Virus record (IMG/VR): IMGVR_UViG_3300032322_001267
Location: 1 to 33,626 of that record
Reading direction: 5' to 3' (one strand)
Origin: a virus
DNA: 33,626 nt
The first letter of the stretch is position 1. The number at the start of each line of letters is the position of its first letter. The notes beneath the pieces are model-generated. The model saw only the letters and a list, made by a program, of their open reading frames with translations, was not told where the DNA came from and made no database searches. Positions 19,333 to 27,382 of the stretch are shown here, one piece after another. The translations under genes were made by a program, and so were the position numbers.

Positions 19333-20075
19333 GGTGCTCCCTCCGAAGTATCGTACGCCACATAGTAGGCGCCGCTGCCCTCCACCAGCGCATAGGCTGG
19401 CCCGCTGCCGTCCACGGCCCGCGCCCGGTAGATCGGCCCCGCCACCAGCCGCGCCGATTGCCCTGTGAGCAAATAGGCGCCCGCCGCGGCCCGCTGGCTA
19501 AGGCGCAGCGCCGCCACCTGCCCGGTGAGCCCATACCCCGGCATCCCGGTCGTCGAGCTGCCCAGCGAGGCCATGGGCGCCGACGCCAGGGGCGGCTGCG
19601 GCCCGCCGGTGCCCAGCGCCGCGGCGTCCCCGCGCAGCACGTAGCGCGCCCGTGCCGGTTGCCCGTCGACCTGGTACGCACCCGCCGCGCCGACCAGCGC
19701 CACCCCGATACGGAAGATGGCGGGCTGCCCCGTGACGGCGACCGCGCCCGCGTCTGCCGGCATGGTGCGCCCACGGCCGAGCGTGGCGTCCTGCCCGGTG
19801 ACCGTGTAGGCGCCCGCCGCGCTGGCCCGCGTGAGCCGCAGGCTGGCGGGCTGCCCGGTCAGGTAGAAGTCGCCCGTCTGACACCGGAAGAACAGCGACG
19901 GGTCCAGCTCGGCGTCTTGCCCGGTGAGCGTGTACGCCCCTGCCCCGCCGCCGACGCCCAGCCCCCAGGTGGCGTCCTGCCCCGTGACGGCGTAGCTGCC
20001 CGCATCGCCTGCCAGCGCAATCGCCAGCCCGAGCGAAGCGAGCGGCGCCGCCGCCATCGGGGTGAAGCCAAGCAT
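19329..20075 (-). CDS. Structural protein with eight 'GAYxLTGQ' repeats (248 aa)
   Basis: About eight copies of a ~20-residue unit are visible, each with the core G-[AS]-[YF]-x-[LV]-[TD]-G-Q-x-A: AGSYAVTGQDATWG, AGAYTLTGQDAELD, GDFYLTGQPASLR, AGAYTVTGQDATLG, AGAVAVTGQPAIFR, AGAYQVDGQPARAR, PGYGLTGQVAALR, AGAYLLTGQSARLV. I recall similar repeat proteins from tail regions of uncultured-phage genomes, without known function. The regular Tyr/Gly spacing suggests a beta-solenoid or fibre-like rod. The N-terminus is Ala/Leu-rich; the C-terminus (ALVEGSGAYYVAYDTSEGAP) is tyrosine-rich. Start ATG 20075 lies 1 bp after the previous stop. Confidence 0.7.
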   Translation of the reverse strand: MLGFTPMAAAPLASLGLAIALAGDAGSYAVTGQDATWGLGVGGGAGAYTLTGQDAELDPSLFFRCQTGDFYLTGQPASLRLTRASAAGAYTVTGQDATLGRGRTMPADAGAVAVTGQPAIFRIGVALVGAAGAYQVDGQPARARYVLRGDAAALGTGGPQPPLASAPMASLGSSTTGMPGYGLTGQVAALRLSQRAAAGAYLLTGQSARLVAGPIYRARAVDGSGPAYALVEGSGAYYVAYDTSEGAP

Positions 20076-20076
20076 G

Positions 20077-20334
20077 TTACGCCGCGTCCTCGGCGACGAG
20101 CTGCGGGCGCGTCTCCACCGGCACGGGCACCAGCAGGGACCACGTGCCGCTGTCGTGGTGGAAGGTGGCTGCCTGCCCGCTCAGGCCGTGCGCGTCCAGA
20201 ACGACGGCAAGGCGGGCGTTGGCGCTGGCCTGAATCTCGGCCTGCGCCCGCTGCGCCCACGCGGCGACTTCCGCGACCAGCGCTTGCTCGACCGGGGACA
20301 GCGCCACCGGCACCGGCATCGTCTCGGCGCTCAT
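20077..20334 (-). CDS. Small phage protein (85 aa)
   Basis: ATG 20334 overlaps the stop of the previous gene (ATGA). A helix PVEQALVAEVAAWAQRAQAE is followed by NARLAVVLDAHGLSGQAATF and a strand pair GTWSLLVPVPVETRP. It is acidic overall and probably cytoplasmic or virion-associated. No family recognised; position between the fibre gene and the repeat protein hints at a fibre-assembly or minor structural role, by association only. Confidence 0.6.
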   Translation of the reverse strand: MSAETMPVPVALSPVEQALVAEVAAWAQRAQAEIQASANARLAVVLDAHGLSGQAATFHHDSGTWSLLVPVPVETRPQLVAEDAA

Positions 20335-20666
20335 GCCGCGCCCTCCACGGCGTCCACGGCGTCAGCGGTCTGAGCGGCGTCCACGGCGCCAGCCGCTGCC
20401 AGCTTCGCCGCCTTCGCCTCCTCCCACACGACGGGTCCGGGCGCCACGCTCACGTCCGCCACGTCCACGTCCAGCTTCGCGGCGACGGCGGCGCACAGGT
20501 CGGCGTCGGTCCAGTCGGGGCCGAGGTCGTCCGACGCCAGCGAGACGCTGCGCCCGACGTAGGTCGTGCCGATGGTGGGCACGTCCACCGCCACGCTGCA
20601 CTGGCAGTCGGTGGTGCCGGACGTGTAGTTGATGCTGGCGGTCGAGATGGTGATGAGGGTAGACAT
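20331..20666 (-). CDS. Small phage protein with Ala/Asp-rich C-terminus (111 aa)
   Basis: ATG 20666 begins 14 bp after the tail-fibre stop; the earlier in-frame start at 20699 would overlap the fibre gene and is disfavoured. The N-terminal half is beta-rich with two Cys (TLITISTASINYTSGTTDCQ, then CSVAVDVPTIGTTYVGRSVS), then a helix DADLCAAVAAKLDVDVADV, and an Ala/Asp/Val tail (AVDAAQTADAVDAVEGAA). No family is recognised. The Cys pair could bind metal or form a disulphide outside the cell. Confidence 0.6.
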   Translation of the reverse strand: MSTLITISTASINYTSGTTDCQCSVAVDVPTIGTTYVGRSVSLASDDLGPDWTDADLCAAVAAKLDVDVADVSVAPGPVVWEEAKAAKLAAAGAVDAAQTADAVDAVEGAA

Positions 20667-20680
20667 TGTCAGGTCTTTGG

Positions 20681-22657
20681 TTAGTGAAGATCGACCCACG
20701 CGCCCGCTGCACGGACGCGGAGCTTGTTGGTGCCGGAGTCGTAGTACACATCGCCATCTTCGACGTTGGTAGTCGGCGCTGAGGCAAGCGGGAGGAAACG
20801 CACCTGCCCCGGTCCTTTGATGCGAAACCGTTCGTTGATCGCCCCGGACACACCTGCATAAAACTCAATCTGCGAGTTCGTTGCGTCCGCCGTTCCTGCA
20901 AAAATGCGCGTGGCGCGGCCTACCCAGTCAAAGCCGCCGTACGCACCGGAAAACGTCGATAGCGTGTTGGTTGTAGACAGCGTCGTGCCAGCAATGGCAA
21001 GTTTGGCCGCACCGACCGTGCTAGTCAGCCCCACCAGCAATTCGCCCGCCGTCGTGATGCGCGCGCGTTCGGCGTTGTTGGCGTAAAGAAGTACCGGGTG
21101 GTTGGATGTCGTCCCCACAAGTGCGCCACCGAGCGATGGCGCAACGCCAGATAGCATGGCGTATGTGCCATCAGACGTGCGAACGTATGTTGCCGTGCCG
21201 CCAGACTTGACTACATCAATGCCGTTGACCGATGGCGAAGTCGCCCCCACGCCCAGATTCCCGCTCGTGTCCAAAACCATCTTGGCGTTACCGAACGCTA
21301 TGGTGTCGCCCGGATTGGCACCGGCTGCGGCGCTAAACCACCGATGGTTGCCCGTGTCTTGTGCGTAGAAACTGGCAACGGCTGCGGTCTTGTATTTCCA
21401 GTTGCTGCCGTCAAAATGCGCGTTCGCCCCAAGGTACACTTCCGGCAGCGTGGTGCGTGCCGCAAGGAACGAGCCGCCAGTGCCAAGCTGCAACGCCGGA
21501 ACCAGCGTTGCCCACGCACTCGGCGTCACCCCGAGGCCGAGGTTGCCGGAGGCGTCGAGGGTGGCGTTAATGCTGCCGTTCGTGTTGAACAGCATGGCGT
21601 TGGTACTATGCTCGTAGTTAATCTGCCCCGGCGTTCCAGCCGTATCGCTGAACAAAATACGAGACGCACCTGCCGTTCCTGTGGCAAAGATATTGACCTT
21701 TGCAATGCCGCCAGTATCCGCAGCAGCAACACGAAGTTCCGTCCCGGCTCCACTGACATCCAGCGCCACACCCGGCGTCGCCGTCCCCACGCCCACGCGT
21801 TTGTTCACCGCGTCCACGAACAGCGTGTTGGTGTCGACGGCGAGGTTCCCGCTCACCGTCAGGCTCGACAGCGTGCCGACGCTGGTCAGGCTGGACGCCG
21901 TGACGCCCGACGCCAGCGTGGTGCCCGTCAGCGTGCCCGCTGCCGCCGTCACGGTGATGTCCGCCGTGCCGTTGAAGCTGACGCCGTTGATGGTGCGTGC
22001 CGTCTGCAAGGCGGTCGCCGTCGCGGCGTTGCCCGTCGTGCTGCCGCTGCTGCCGCTGACGCTGCCGGTGATCGTGTTCGTGACCGTCAGGTTGGTCAGC
22101 GTCCCCACCGACGTGAGCGACGACGACACCACGTTGCTGGCAAGGGTCGTGCCCGTCAGCGTCCCGGCGGCAGCCGTCACGGTGATGTCAGCGGTCCCGT
22201 TGAACGACACGCCGTTGATGTTGCGCGCCGTCTGGAGCGCCGTGGCGGTGCTGGCGTTACCGCTGAGCGTCGCCGTGATCGTGCCCGCCGCGAAGTTGCC
22301 CGAGCCGTCGCGCTGCACCACCGCGTTCGCCGTGTTGGCGCTCGCCAGGTTGTCGGTCAGCACCAGTCGAGACGCCGGGACCGAGCAGAACACGTCCTTG
22401 GTGCCCGCGCTAAAGGTCACCTTGGTCGTGCCGCCCGCGCTGCTGCCGATCACCGTGTCCCGCGACAAGGTGCCCGCGCCGGTCGTGCCGATCCCCACCT
22501 CCCACTCCGCACCGCCCGCGATCACGTAGTACACCGCAACGCCGTTGCCGAACGCCGCCGTGAATGACCGGAACCCCACCGCCGCACCGGCGAGCGTGAC
22601 GGTCCCCTGCCCCGTGGTCGCGGTGCTCTCCTTGACGCGATCCGCCAACGCCGCCAT
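20681..22657 (-). CDS. Tail fibre protein with internal repeats (658 aa)
   Basis: The N-terminus (residues 1-100) is a compact attachment region (TGQGTVTLAGAAVGFRSFTA, GTLSRDTVIGSSAGG). Residues 134-270 hold two 76-residue repeats centred on ALQTARxINGVSFNGTADIT, a motif common in trimeric phage fibres and side-tail fibres. Downstream are several fibre-stalk motifs of the G-[VI]-G-T-x-x-P type (RVGVGTATPGVALDVSG, NLGLGVTPSAW, NLGVGATSPSVNGIDVV). The protein ends DGDVYYDSGTNKLRVRAAGA. No S74 chaperone domain is visible. It should bind the host surface. ATG 22657 follows AAGGGGGCGG. The distal half has visibly lower GC, suggesting module exchange. Confidence 0.85.
   Translation of the reverse strand: MAALADRVKESTATTGQGTVTLAGAAVGFRSFTAAFGNGVAVYYVIAGGAEWEVGIGTTGAGTLSRDTVIGSSAGGTTKVTFSAGTKDVFCSVPASRLVLTDNLASANTANAVVQRDGSGNFAAGTITATLSGNASTATALQTARNINGVSFNGTADITVTAAAGTLTGTTLASNVVSSSLTSVGTLTNLTVTNTITGSVSGSSGSTTGNAATATALQTARTINGVSFNGTADITVTAAAGTLTGTTLASGVTASSLTSVGTLSSLTVSGNLAVDTNTLFVDAVNKRVGVGTATPGVALDVSGAGTELRVAAADTGGIAKVNIFATGTAGASRILFSDTAGTPGQINYEHSTNAMLFNTNGSINATLDASGNLGLGVTPSAWATLVPALQLGTGGSFLAARTTLPEVYLGANAHFDGSNWKYKTAAVASFYAQDTGNHRWFSAAAGANPGDTIAFGNAKMVLDTSGNLGVGATSPSVNGIDVVKSGGTATYVRTSDGTYAMLSGVAPSLGGALVGTTSNHPVLLYANNAERARITTAGELLVGLTSTVGAAKLAIAGTTLSTTNTLSTFSGAYGGFDWVGRATRIFAGTADATNSQIEFYAGVSGAINERFRIKGPGQVRFLPLASAPTTNVEDGDVYYDSGTNKLRVRAAGAWVDLH
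21848..22258 (-). repeat. Two-copy 228-bp tandem repeat in the tail fibre gene
   Basis: Residues 134-194 and 210-270 of the fibre (DNA 22258-22076 and 22030-21848) are nearly identical in protein sequence, for example ALQTAR(N/T)INGVSFNG and TAAAGTLTGTTLAS, and in DNA. The spacing is 76 codons. Such duplication allows the fibre stalk to lengthen or shorten by recombination. Confidence 0.85.
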
Positions 22658-22669
22658 GATGCCGCCCCC

Positions 22670-23095
22670 TTACTGAATGGTGAGCACGCCCGTGCTCGGA
22701 TCGAAGTCCACCGAGAACGTGTCGCCCGCGCCCAGCGTGATGCTGGTGCCGTAGTCCCACCACGCGATCAGGTTCTTGCTCGCCGCCGTGTCGTTGTACA
22801 GCACGGCATAGCGGAAGGGGCCGATGCTCCCGCCCGCCGCCGTCCACGTGGCGGGGTCCGCCAGGACGAGCTTGTAGACGCCCGCCGTCTGCGACGAGCT
22901 GGTCTGCGTGGCGGTGTTGCCGCCCGCCGTGTAGCCGTTGCCCGCGCTAATCTCCGCCAAGTCCGCCTTCACGGCATCGTTCGCCGCGTCGGGCGTGGCG
23001 TTGCTCAGGTACACCTTCAGGGTATCGCTGCCGAGGTTGTGCACCTTCTCGGCCAGCGCCTCCACGAATGCGTTGAACTTGTTGTAGGTCGCCAC
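22670..23095 (-). CDS. Virion structural protein candidate (141 aa)
   Basis: GTG 23095 is chosen because AAGGGGGAACG lies just ahead; longer in-frame reading is a shadow of the neighbour. The protein begins VATYNKFNAFVEALAEKVHN, then LGSDTLKVYLSNATPDAAND, a Thr/Ser/Gly-rich middle and GVYKLVLADPATWTAAGG, FRYAVLYNDTAASKNLIAWW, ending AGDTFSVDFDPSTGVLTI. I recall similar genes in environmental-phage structural regions, often called head or tail structural proteins; this is memory, not a search. It probably forms part of the capsid decoration or the fibre base. Confidence 0.65.
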   Translation of the reverse strand: MATYNKFNAFVEALAEKVHNLGSDTLKVYLSNATPDAANDAVKADLAEISAGNGYTAGGNTATQTSSSQTAGVYKLVLADPATWTAAGGSIGPFRYAVLYNDTAASKNLIAWWDYGTSITLGAGDTFSVDFDPSTGVLTIQ

Positions 23096-23109
23096 CGTTC
23101 CCCCTTGGG

Positions 23110-23664
23110 TTAGGTCATGAAGCCGACGCCACTGAGCGTCAGCACGGAAGCCGTCATCGCCGTCGTGTCGCTGTCGTTCTTGACCACCACCGAGATGATG
23201 TCGTCCTCGGCAATGGGGATCAGCCCGGACAAGAACACTCCCGCCGGGTTGCCGCTCAGGTTGTGAAAGTAGGCGGTGAACGCCAGCCCGGGGATCGCTA
23301 CGCCGTTCTTGGCGAAGGTGAACGTGTAACGCTTGTTGTTGCCAGCAGGCAGTACTTCCAGCGTAGCCTGCGCGTTCAGCACGTGGGTGCTTGCCTTCTC
23401 CCACCGAAGCTGACCGTTGGCGGGCATGGACACACAGCTCGTGCAGACCGCCGTGTCCAGCGCCGTGGTCCCCGCCACCGGCACATAGGTGCCGCTGCTG
23501 GCGAACGTGGTCGCCACCGCGCCGCCGCTTGCCAGCTCAAGCTGGCCCCGACTCGGGTAGAGCGAGACCGTCAGGTCGCGCACCACTTGGGCGGTGATGT
23601 TGCCGCTCGTGTTGTCGGCCAGCAGGGCCAGCAGCGCCGACAGCGTGCGTGGGGTGTCAGCCAT
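23110..23664 (-). CDS. Virion structural protein candidate, beta-rich (184 aa)
   Basis: The N-terminus is helical (RTLSALLALLADNTSGNITA, QVVRDLTVSLYPSRG) and the remainder is beta-rich: GTYVPVAGTTALDTA, NAQATLEVLPAGNNKRYTFT, FAKNGVAIPGLAFTAYFHNL, DDIISVVVKNDSD. The order helix-linker then Ig/jelly-roll-like strands is common in head fibres and phage structural proteins that attach by a short helix. ATG 23664 shares a base with the upstream stop. No exact family is recognised. Confidence 0.6.
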   Translation of the reverse strand: MADTPRTLSALLALLADNTSGNITAQVVRDLTVSLYPSRGQLELASGGAVATTFASSGTYVPVAGTTALDTAVCTSCVSMPANGQLRWEKASTHVLNAQATLEVLPAGNNKRYTFTFAKNGVAIPGLAFTAYFHNLSGNPAGVFLSGLIPIAEDDIISVVVKNDSDTTAMTASVLTLSGVGFMT

Positions 23665-24104
23665 CAGGCGAAAGCCTCGTCGAAGGCGGAAGAAAACTCG
23701 TCGGTGGTCACCAGATGCACGCCGTCCAGCGTGGGCAGCGCCTCAAAGCCCGCGAACTCCACCGCGTCGGTCGGGGCCACCGCCTCCAGGTCAAGCCGCT
23801 GCGACCGGAGCTGCCGCTGCGGCACCACGCCCCGCACCCAATAGACGGCCTCGTCCCCCTCCAGCCGCACGAGCCCCGCCAGCGGCACCGGCACATAGTC
23901 CGCCACCGTGGCCCGCGCCGTGGTGCGGTACGAAATGTGGCTTTGCGGGTCGGTGCCCACGTTCTGGCCGTCGCTGATGGCGTCTATGCGGCCCCAATAG
24001 GTGCCTTGGTAGGCGTAGACCGGGCGCATGAACCCGTCCGCGCCCGCGTCCTCGCGTGCCCACAGGCTCACCCGCTGGTCCAGCCGCCCCGCCACCATGG
24101 TCAT
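23664..24104 (-). CDS. Head-tail joining (head closure) protein candidate (146 aa)
   Basis: ATG 24104 overlaps the upstream connector stop (ATGA). The N-terminus AGRLDQRVSLWAREDAGADG FMRPVYAYQGTYW fits the opening strand motif of phage head-tail joining proteins (L-x-x-R-V-x-[LIF]...D-G-[FY]-x-x-P-x-x-x...W). It is followed by further strands (ADYVPVPLAGLVRLEGDEAV, YWVRGVVPQRQ) and a C-terminal tail ending SSAFDEAFA. These proteins close the portal after packaging and dock the tail. The size agrees with the family. Confidence 0.75.
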   Translation of the reverse strand: MTMVAGRLDQRVSLWAREDAGADGFMRPVYAYQGTYWGRIDAISDGQNVGTDPQSHISYRTTARATVADYVPVPLAGLVRLEGDEAVYWVRGVVPQRQLRSQRLDLEAVAPTDAVEFAGFEALPTLDGVHLVTTDEFSSAFDEAFA

Positions 24105-24661
24105 TGGGCCACCCCCAGCCGGAACAGGCGCAGGCTCTTGACCACCCGCGCCACCGTCTCCCGGCTCGCGTCCCAGCTTATCGTGGTGTCGCCCGCCTTC
24201 TCGCTGGCCGCGCCCGGGGTGCGGCGCTGGTACAGGTCGGCAGCAAGGTCCAGAATCATCTCGGTCAGCAGCGGCTCGATGCGCGCATAGTCCGACCGCA
24301 GGGACAGGCCGCAGCTCGCGGTTATCGTATACGGCCCGTTATAGAAACTGGTCAGCGGCTTGGCATAGATCATGCCTGACGCCCCATACACGGTATACGT
24401 GGTCGGGTCCACGGTCGCGCCCTCGCTGTCGGTGATGCTGACCGACGCAATCGGACGCCGCGGGAAGATCAGGCTGGTGACCGGCTCGTCCAGCGACTCG
24501 GCCCGGTCTACCGCGGTCTGGCTCTCGGCGGTGATCGGGCAGTCGATCCACCCCTCCACCATCGCCTGCGCCCGCGCCACCAGCGCGGCCAGCAGCGCGT
24601 TCTCCGCGTTGGTCTCGATCCGCAGGTACGTCTTGAGGTCGGTGCTAGTCGGCAGCGCCAC
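24101..24661 (-). CDS. Head-tail connector (gp6-like adaptor) (186 aa)
   Basis: Start GTG 24661 lies 17 bp inside the glycosyltransferase gene, and longer in-frame readings are its shadow. Residues 3-40 (ALPTSTDLKTYLRIETNAEN, LLAALVARAQAMVEGWIDCP) match the N-terminus of gp6-type connectors: D-L-K-x-Y-L-R-I-x-x-x-x-[DE]-[ND]-x-L-[IL]. A beta section (SLIFPRRPIASVSITDSEG, TVDPTTYTVYGASGMIYAK) and a C-terminal helix (IEPLLTEMILDLAADLYQRR) complete the fold. The protein forms the ring under the portal. Confidence 0.82.
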   Translation of the reverse strand: MALPTSTDLKTYLRIETNAENALLAALVARAQAMVEGWIDCPITAESQTAVDRAESLDEPVTSLIFPRRPIASVSITDSEGATVDPTTYTVYGASGMIYAKPLTSFYNGPYTITASCGLSLRSDYARIEPLLTEMILDLAADLYQRRTPGAASEKAGDTTISWDASRETVARVVKSLRLFRLGVAQ

Positions 24662-26030
24662 GGACGGCCTCGCGCAGGATGGTGGCGTACTTGGCCCCGA
24701 CGACCGGGTAGTCGTGGTGGGCCACGGTGTAATCGTATACGCGGCGCGCCTCGGCGGCGTAGTGGCCACTGTCAACGCACAGCCGCCGCACCGCCTCGCG
24801 CAGCTCCTCGCGGCTGTCGGCAAACGTCCACGGGCACGGGATGCCCAGCTTCGCCAGGTCGTCCACGGCGCCATGATCGCCCGCGATGACCGGCAGCCCC
24901 ATCGCCGCGCCCTCCAGCCCCGAGCCCTGCATACCGAGCCAGAAAGAGTCGAACACCACGTGGCACGTGGCCTTGAGCGCCAGCGCCTCGCCGTGGCTCA
25001 TGTCCTCGATCAGCACCGGCTCCACGGGCAGGCCGTAGTCCTTGAGATAGCCCATGACGGCCAAGAAGTCCGACGTGCCCTTGATCTCGCGCCGGGTCGG
25101 GCTGTGCGCCACGCGCAGCCGCCCGCCTTCCCACGGCGGCGGGTAGCGCGTCACGCTCGCCCGCAGCGCCTGGTAATTCTTCACGGGCATCGGGATCGGC
25201 AGCCAATGCTCCACCCCGTGCCGGTGGTGGTAAGGCCGCGCCCCGAACGTCACGCTGCGCAGCTTCTCGTCCGTGTCCCGGTCGCGGTACGTCACCCGCG
25301 GGTCGCCCGGGGGCAGGCTACCGTGGTAGGTCACCGCCACCCGCTGCCGCTCGGTCGGGGCTACCCGCAGCTTTTGGAACAGGCCGCGGTAGTCCATGTG
25401 GCAGTGAATCACGTCAGCCGTCGCGGCCAGCACGTCCACCGTCACCCGGTGGGCGTCCCCGTCCCACTGCCGCCAGTGGCAGTGCGGGTTGGTATAGTCG
25501 TAGCGTACCAGCGCCGACAGCACGCCCGGGGCCGTGTTGGCCGCGGAATGATAGCGGTAGACCGAGCTCCCCGGATCGTACTCGGTGATCTGGAGCACGC
25601 GCAGCGCGTCCGGGGTCGGGTCCGCCGCGGTGTAGTGCTCGGGCACCTCCGGGGGCGACAAGATCCGCCCCGTCCCGCCCCACAGGCGAGCGATGCCCGC
25701 CTCGTCCACCACCAGCGCGTTCGTGGCCAGCCCCGGGGACATCTGTGTGGCGGCCTCCTCGAACGCGGCCCGCAGGCTGGCGCCCATCGCCCACGCCATC
25801 GGATGCGACAGCACCAGCCCCCACTGCACCAGATCGCCCACCCGGTCGGCGGGCACCTCGAACACCTCCCGCGCCGCACGCCGCACGCCACCAATGATGC
25901 AGGGCTGGATCGCCATGACCTTGGCCGCGGCGGGCGCGGGCGTCGGGGGCACTACGGCCTCGGCCACCGGGGGGAGCGCCCCGGTGGCCTTGGCCTTCCT
26001 GCTTGCCGCCTTACGAGCTGGCGGGGACAT
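24645..26030 (-). CDS. Glycosyltransferase with N-terminal phage domain (461 aa)
   Basis: ATG 26030 lies 20 bp inside the capsid gene end. Residues 1-37 are Lys/Ala/Pro-rich. Residues about 38-75 (MAIQPCIIGGVRRAAREVFE, VPADRVGDLVQWGLVLSHP) look like a small domain often encoded on its own next to phage capsid genes. Residues about 140-450 look like a GT-B enzyme: LRVLQITEYDPGSSVYRYHS, ADVIHCHMDYRGLFQKL, RVAVTYHGSLP in the N-half; GRLRVAHSPTRREIKGTSDF, CHVVFDSFWLGMQGSGLEGA with AMGLPVIAGDHGAVDDL in the C-half. A sugar-transfer role, perhaps on the capsid, is inferred. Donor and acceptor unknown. Confidence 0.8.
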   Translation of the reverse strand: MSPPARKAASRKAKATGALPPVAEAVVPPTPAPAAAKVMAIQPCIIGGVRRAAREVFEVPADRVGDLVQWGLVLSHPMAWAMGASLRAAFEEAATQMSPGLATNALVVDEAGIARLWGGTGRILSPPEVPEHYTAADPTPDALRVLQITEYDPGSSVYRYHSAANTAPGVLSALVRYDYTNPHCHWRQWDGDAHRVTVDVLAATADVIHCHMDYRGLFQKLRVAPTERQRVAVTYHGSLPPGDPRVTYRDRDTDEKLRSVTFGARPYHHRHGVEHWLPIPMPVKNYQALRASVTRYPPPWEGGRLRVAHSPTRREIKGTSDFLAVMGYLKDYGLPVEPVLIEDMSHGEALALKATCHVVFDSFWLGMQGSGLEGAAMGLPVIAGDHGAVDDLAKLGIPCPWTFADSREELREAVRRLCVDSGHYAAEARRVYDYTVAHHDYPVVGAKYATILREAVRGAAD

Positions 26031-27369
26031 CCAGCACGACGAACGGGCTGTGCGGATCGACCTTCACGCCCGCCACCGTCTTGTAGGCGTAGGTGGACGT
26101 GGGGATCGGGATGCCGCCACCACGCGCCAGGAAGCGATACGTGGTGATATCCTGCACGAACTTCACGTGGATCGAGCTCTCCACCGTCAGGGCCTGCCGC
26201 AGCCCCATGGCGTAGAAGTCGCCGTTGACCAGCGCCACGTCCCCCTTGGTGCCCAGCGAGTTGAGCAGATCGGTGACGATGACCGGCAGCCCGAGGAGCA
26301 GCATGGTGGGACGGTCCCGCAGGTTCGCGATCCAGGTGACCATCGTGTTGTTCGTGGTCTGCATCGCGAAGAGCTGCGCCAGCACCCGGCGCGAGATCAT
26401 CCACGCCGAGTTGGGGCCGATGGTGTGGCGCTCGTACATGGCGAAGGCGTCCGCCGCGACGAACTGGTTCGACGTGGTGCGGTTGACCGAGATCAGCGCG
26501 CCGTTGTTGCTGTTGAGCGCGCCGAGCGGCTGGGACGAGCCCGTGCCGTCGATGGTCAGGTCTTCGTTCAGCTTGTTGATGATCTGCCCGCCGACCGCCG
26601 TGGTGACCTCGCTGGGCAACTCGCCCGTGAAGTCGTCACCGAGAATTTCGTCGCCGAACTCGGTGATGGCGGCGTACTTGTAGATCTCCAGCAGCCGCTG
26701 GCCGAACACCGGGTCGCGCTCCGGCTTGGTCCCGCCCTCGCCCACGATCGTCACGTTCGCGATCTTACCCGCCATCGGGCGGTTCAGGGTGGTCGTGCCC
26801 TCGTCCTGGATCAGGTACGGGATGCGCAGCGACCGGCCCGGGACGTTGTACCGGCGGGCGTACTGGAAGATGCCCGGCTGGGCGTTGCTGACCGAGAAGA
26901 TCTCGGGCACCTGCGTCAGCGGCAGGAGGTACTCGCCGCCCGACGTGGAGCCGGTGATCGTGCGGGTCATCTCGGCCACGCGGCGCAGCCCCTCGATCTC
27001 GCGGGCGTTCTTGGTCCCCTTGGCCGCGGCGCGCAGGTAGGCGCCGAGCGTCGGGAAGTGGTTCACCAGCACCTTCTTGACGTCCTCCATGGCGTCCTTC
27101 ATGCCGCGGAACTCGGTCCGCTCGGCCTCGCCGCCCACGTCCACGCGGGTCAGCCCCTCGGCCCCGCCCTGCCGGTCAATCTCGGCGTCGGGCGTGAACT
27201 CCGCCGCGGCCTGCGCCCGCATCTCCAGCGCCACGATCCCGTCCGTGCGCGCCTTCACCTCGTCCGCGCTCAGCGTGAGCGCGGGGTCCATCAGCTCGGC
27301 GCGCAGCTTCTGCGCCTGAGCGCGCAGCTCGTTCGCGGCGCGGTTCTTGGTCACCAGCGTGTTCTGCAT
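26011..27369 (-). CDS. Major capsid protein, HK97 fold (452 aa)
   Basis: ATG 27369 follows a near-perfect GGAGGAGACG and gives the expected layout; an upstream in-frame start would overlap the protease gene. Residues 1-120 form a charged helical delta/scaffold segment (RAANELRAQAQKLRAELMDP, LSADEVKARTDGIVALEMRA) of the type removed by the prohead protease. The capsid fold follows: TRTITGSTSGGEYLLPLTQV, IFQYARRYNVPGRSLRIPYL, KYAAITEFGDEILGDDFTGE, LNEDLTIDGTGSSQPLGAL, AWMISRRVLAQLF, LLLGLPVIVTDLLNSLGTKG and the closing VDPHSPFVVLDVPASS. It builds the icosahedral shell. Confidence 0.92.
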   Translation of the reverse strand: MQNTLVTKNRAANELRAQAQKLRAELMDPALTLSADEVKARTDGIVALEMRAQAAAEFTPDAEIDRQGGAEGLTRVDVGGEAERTEFRGMKDAMEDVKKVLVNHFPTLGAYLRAAAKGTKNAREIEGLRRVAEMTRTITGSTSGGEYLLPLTQVPEIFSVSNAQPGIFQYARRYNVPGRSLRIPYLIQDEGTTTLNRPMAGKIANVTIVGEGGTKPERDPVFGQRLLEIYKYAAITEFGDEILGDDFTGELPSEVTTAVGGQIINKLNEDLTIDGTGSSQPLGALNSNNGALISVNRTTSNQFVAADAFAMYERHTIGPNSAWMISRRVLAQLFAMQTTNNTMVTWIANLRDRPTMLLLGLPVIVTDLLNSLGTKGDVALVNGDFYAMGLRQALTVESSIHVKFVQDITTYRFLARGGGIPIPTSTYAYKTVAGVKVDPHSPFVVLDVPASS

Positions 27370-27382
27370 CGTCTCCTCCAGT

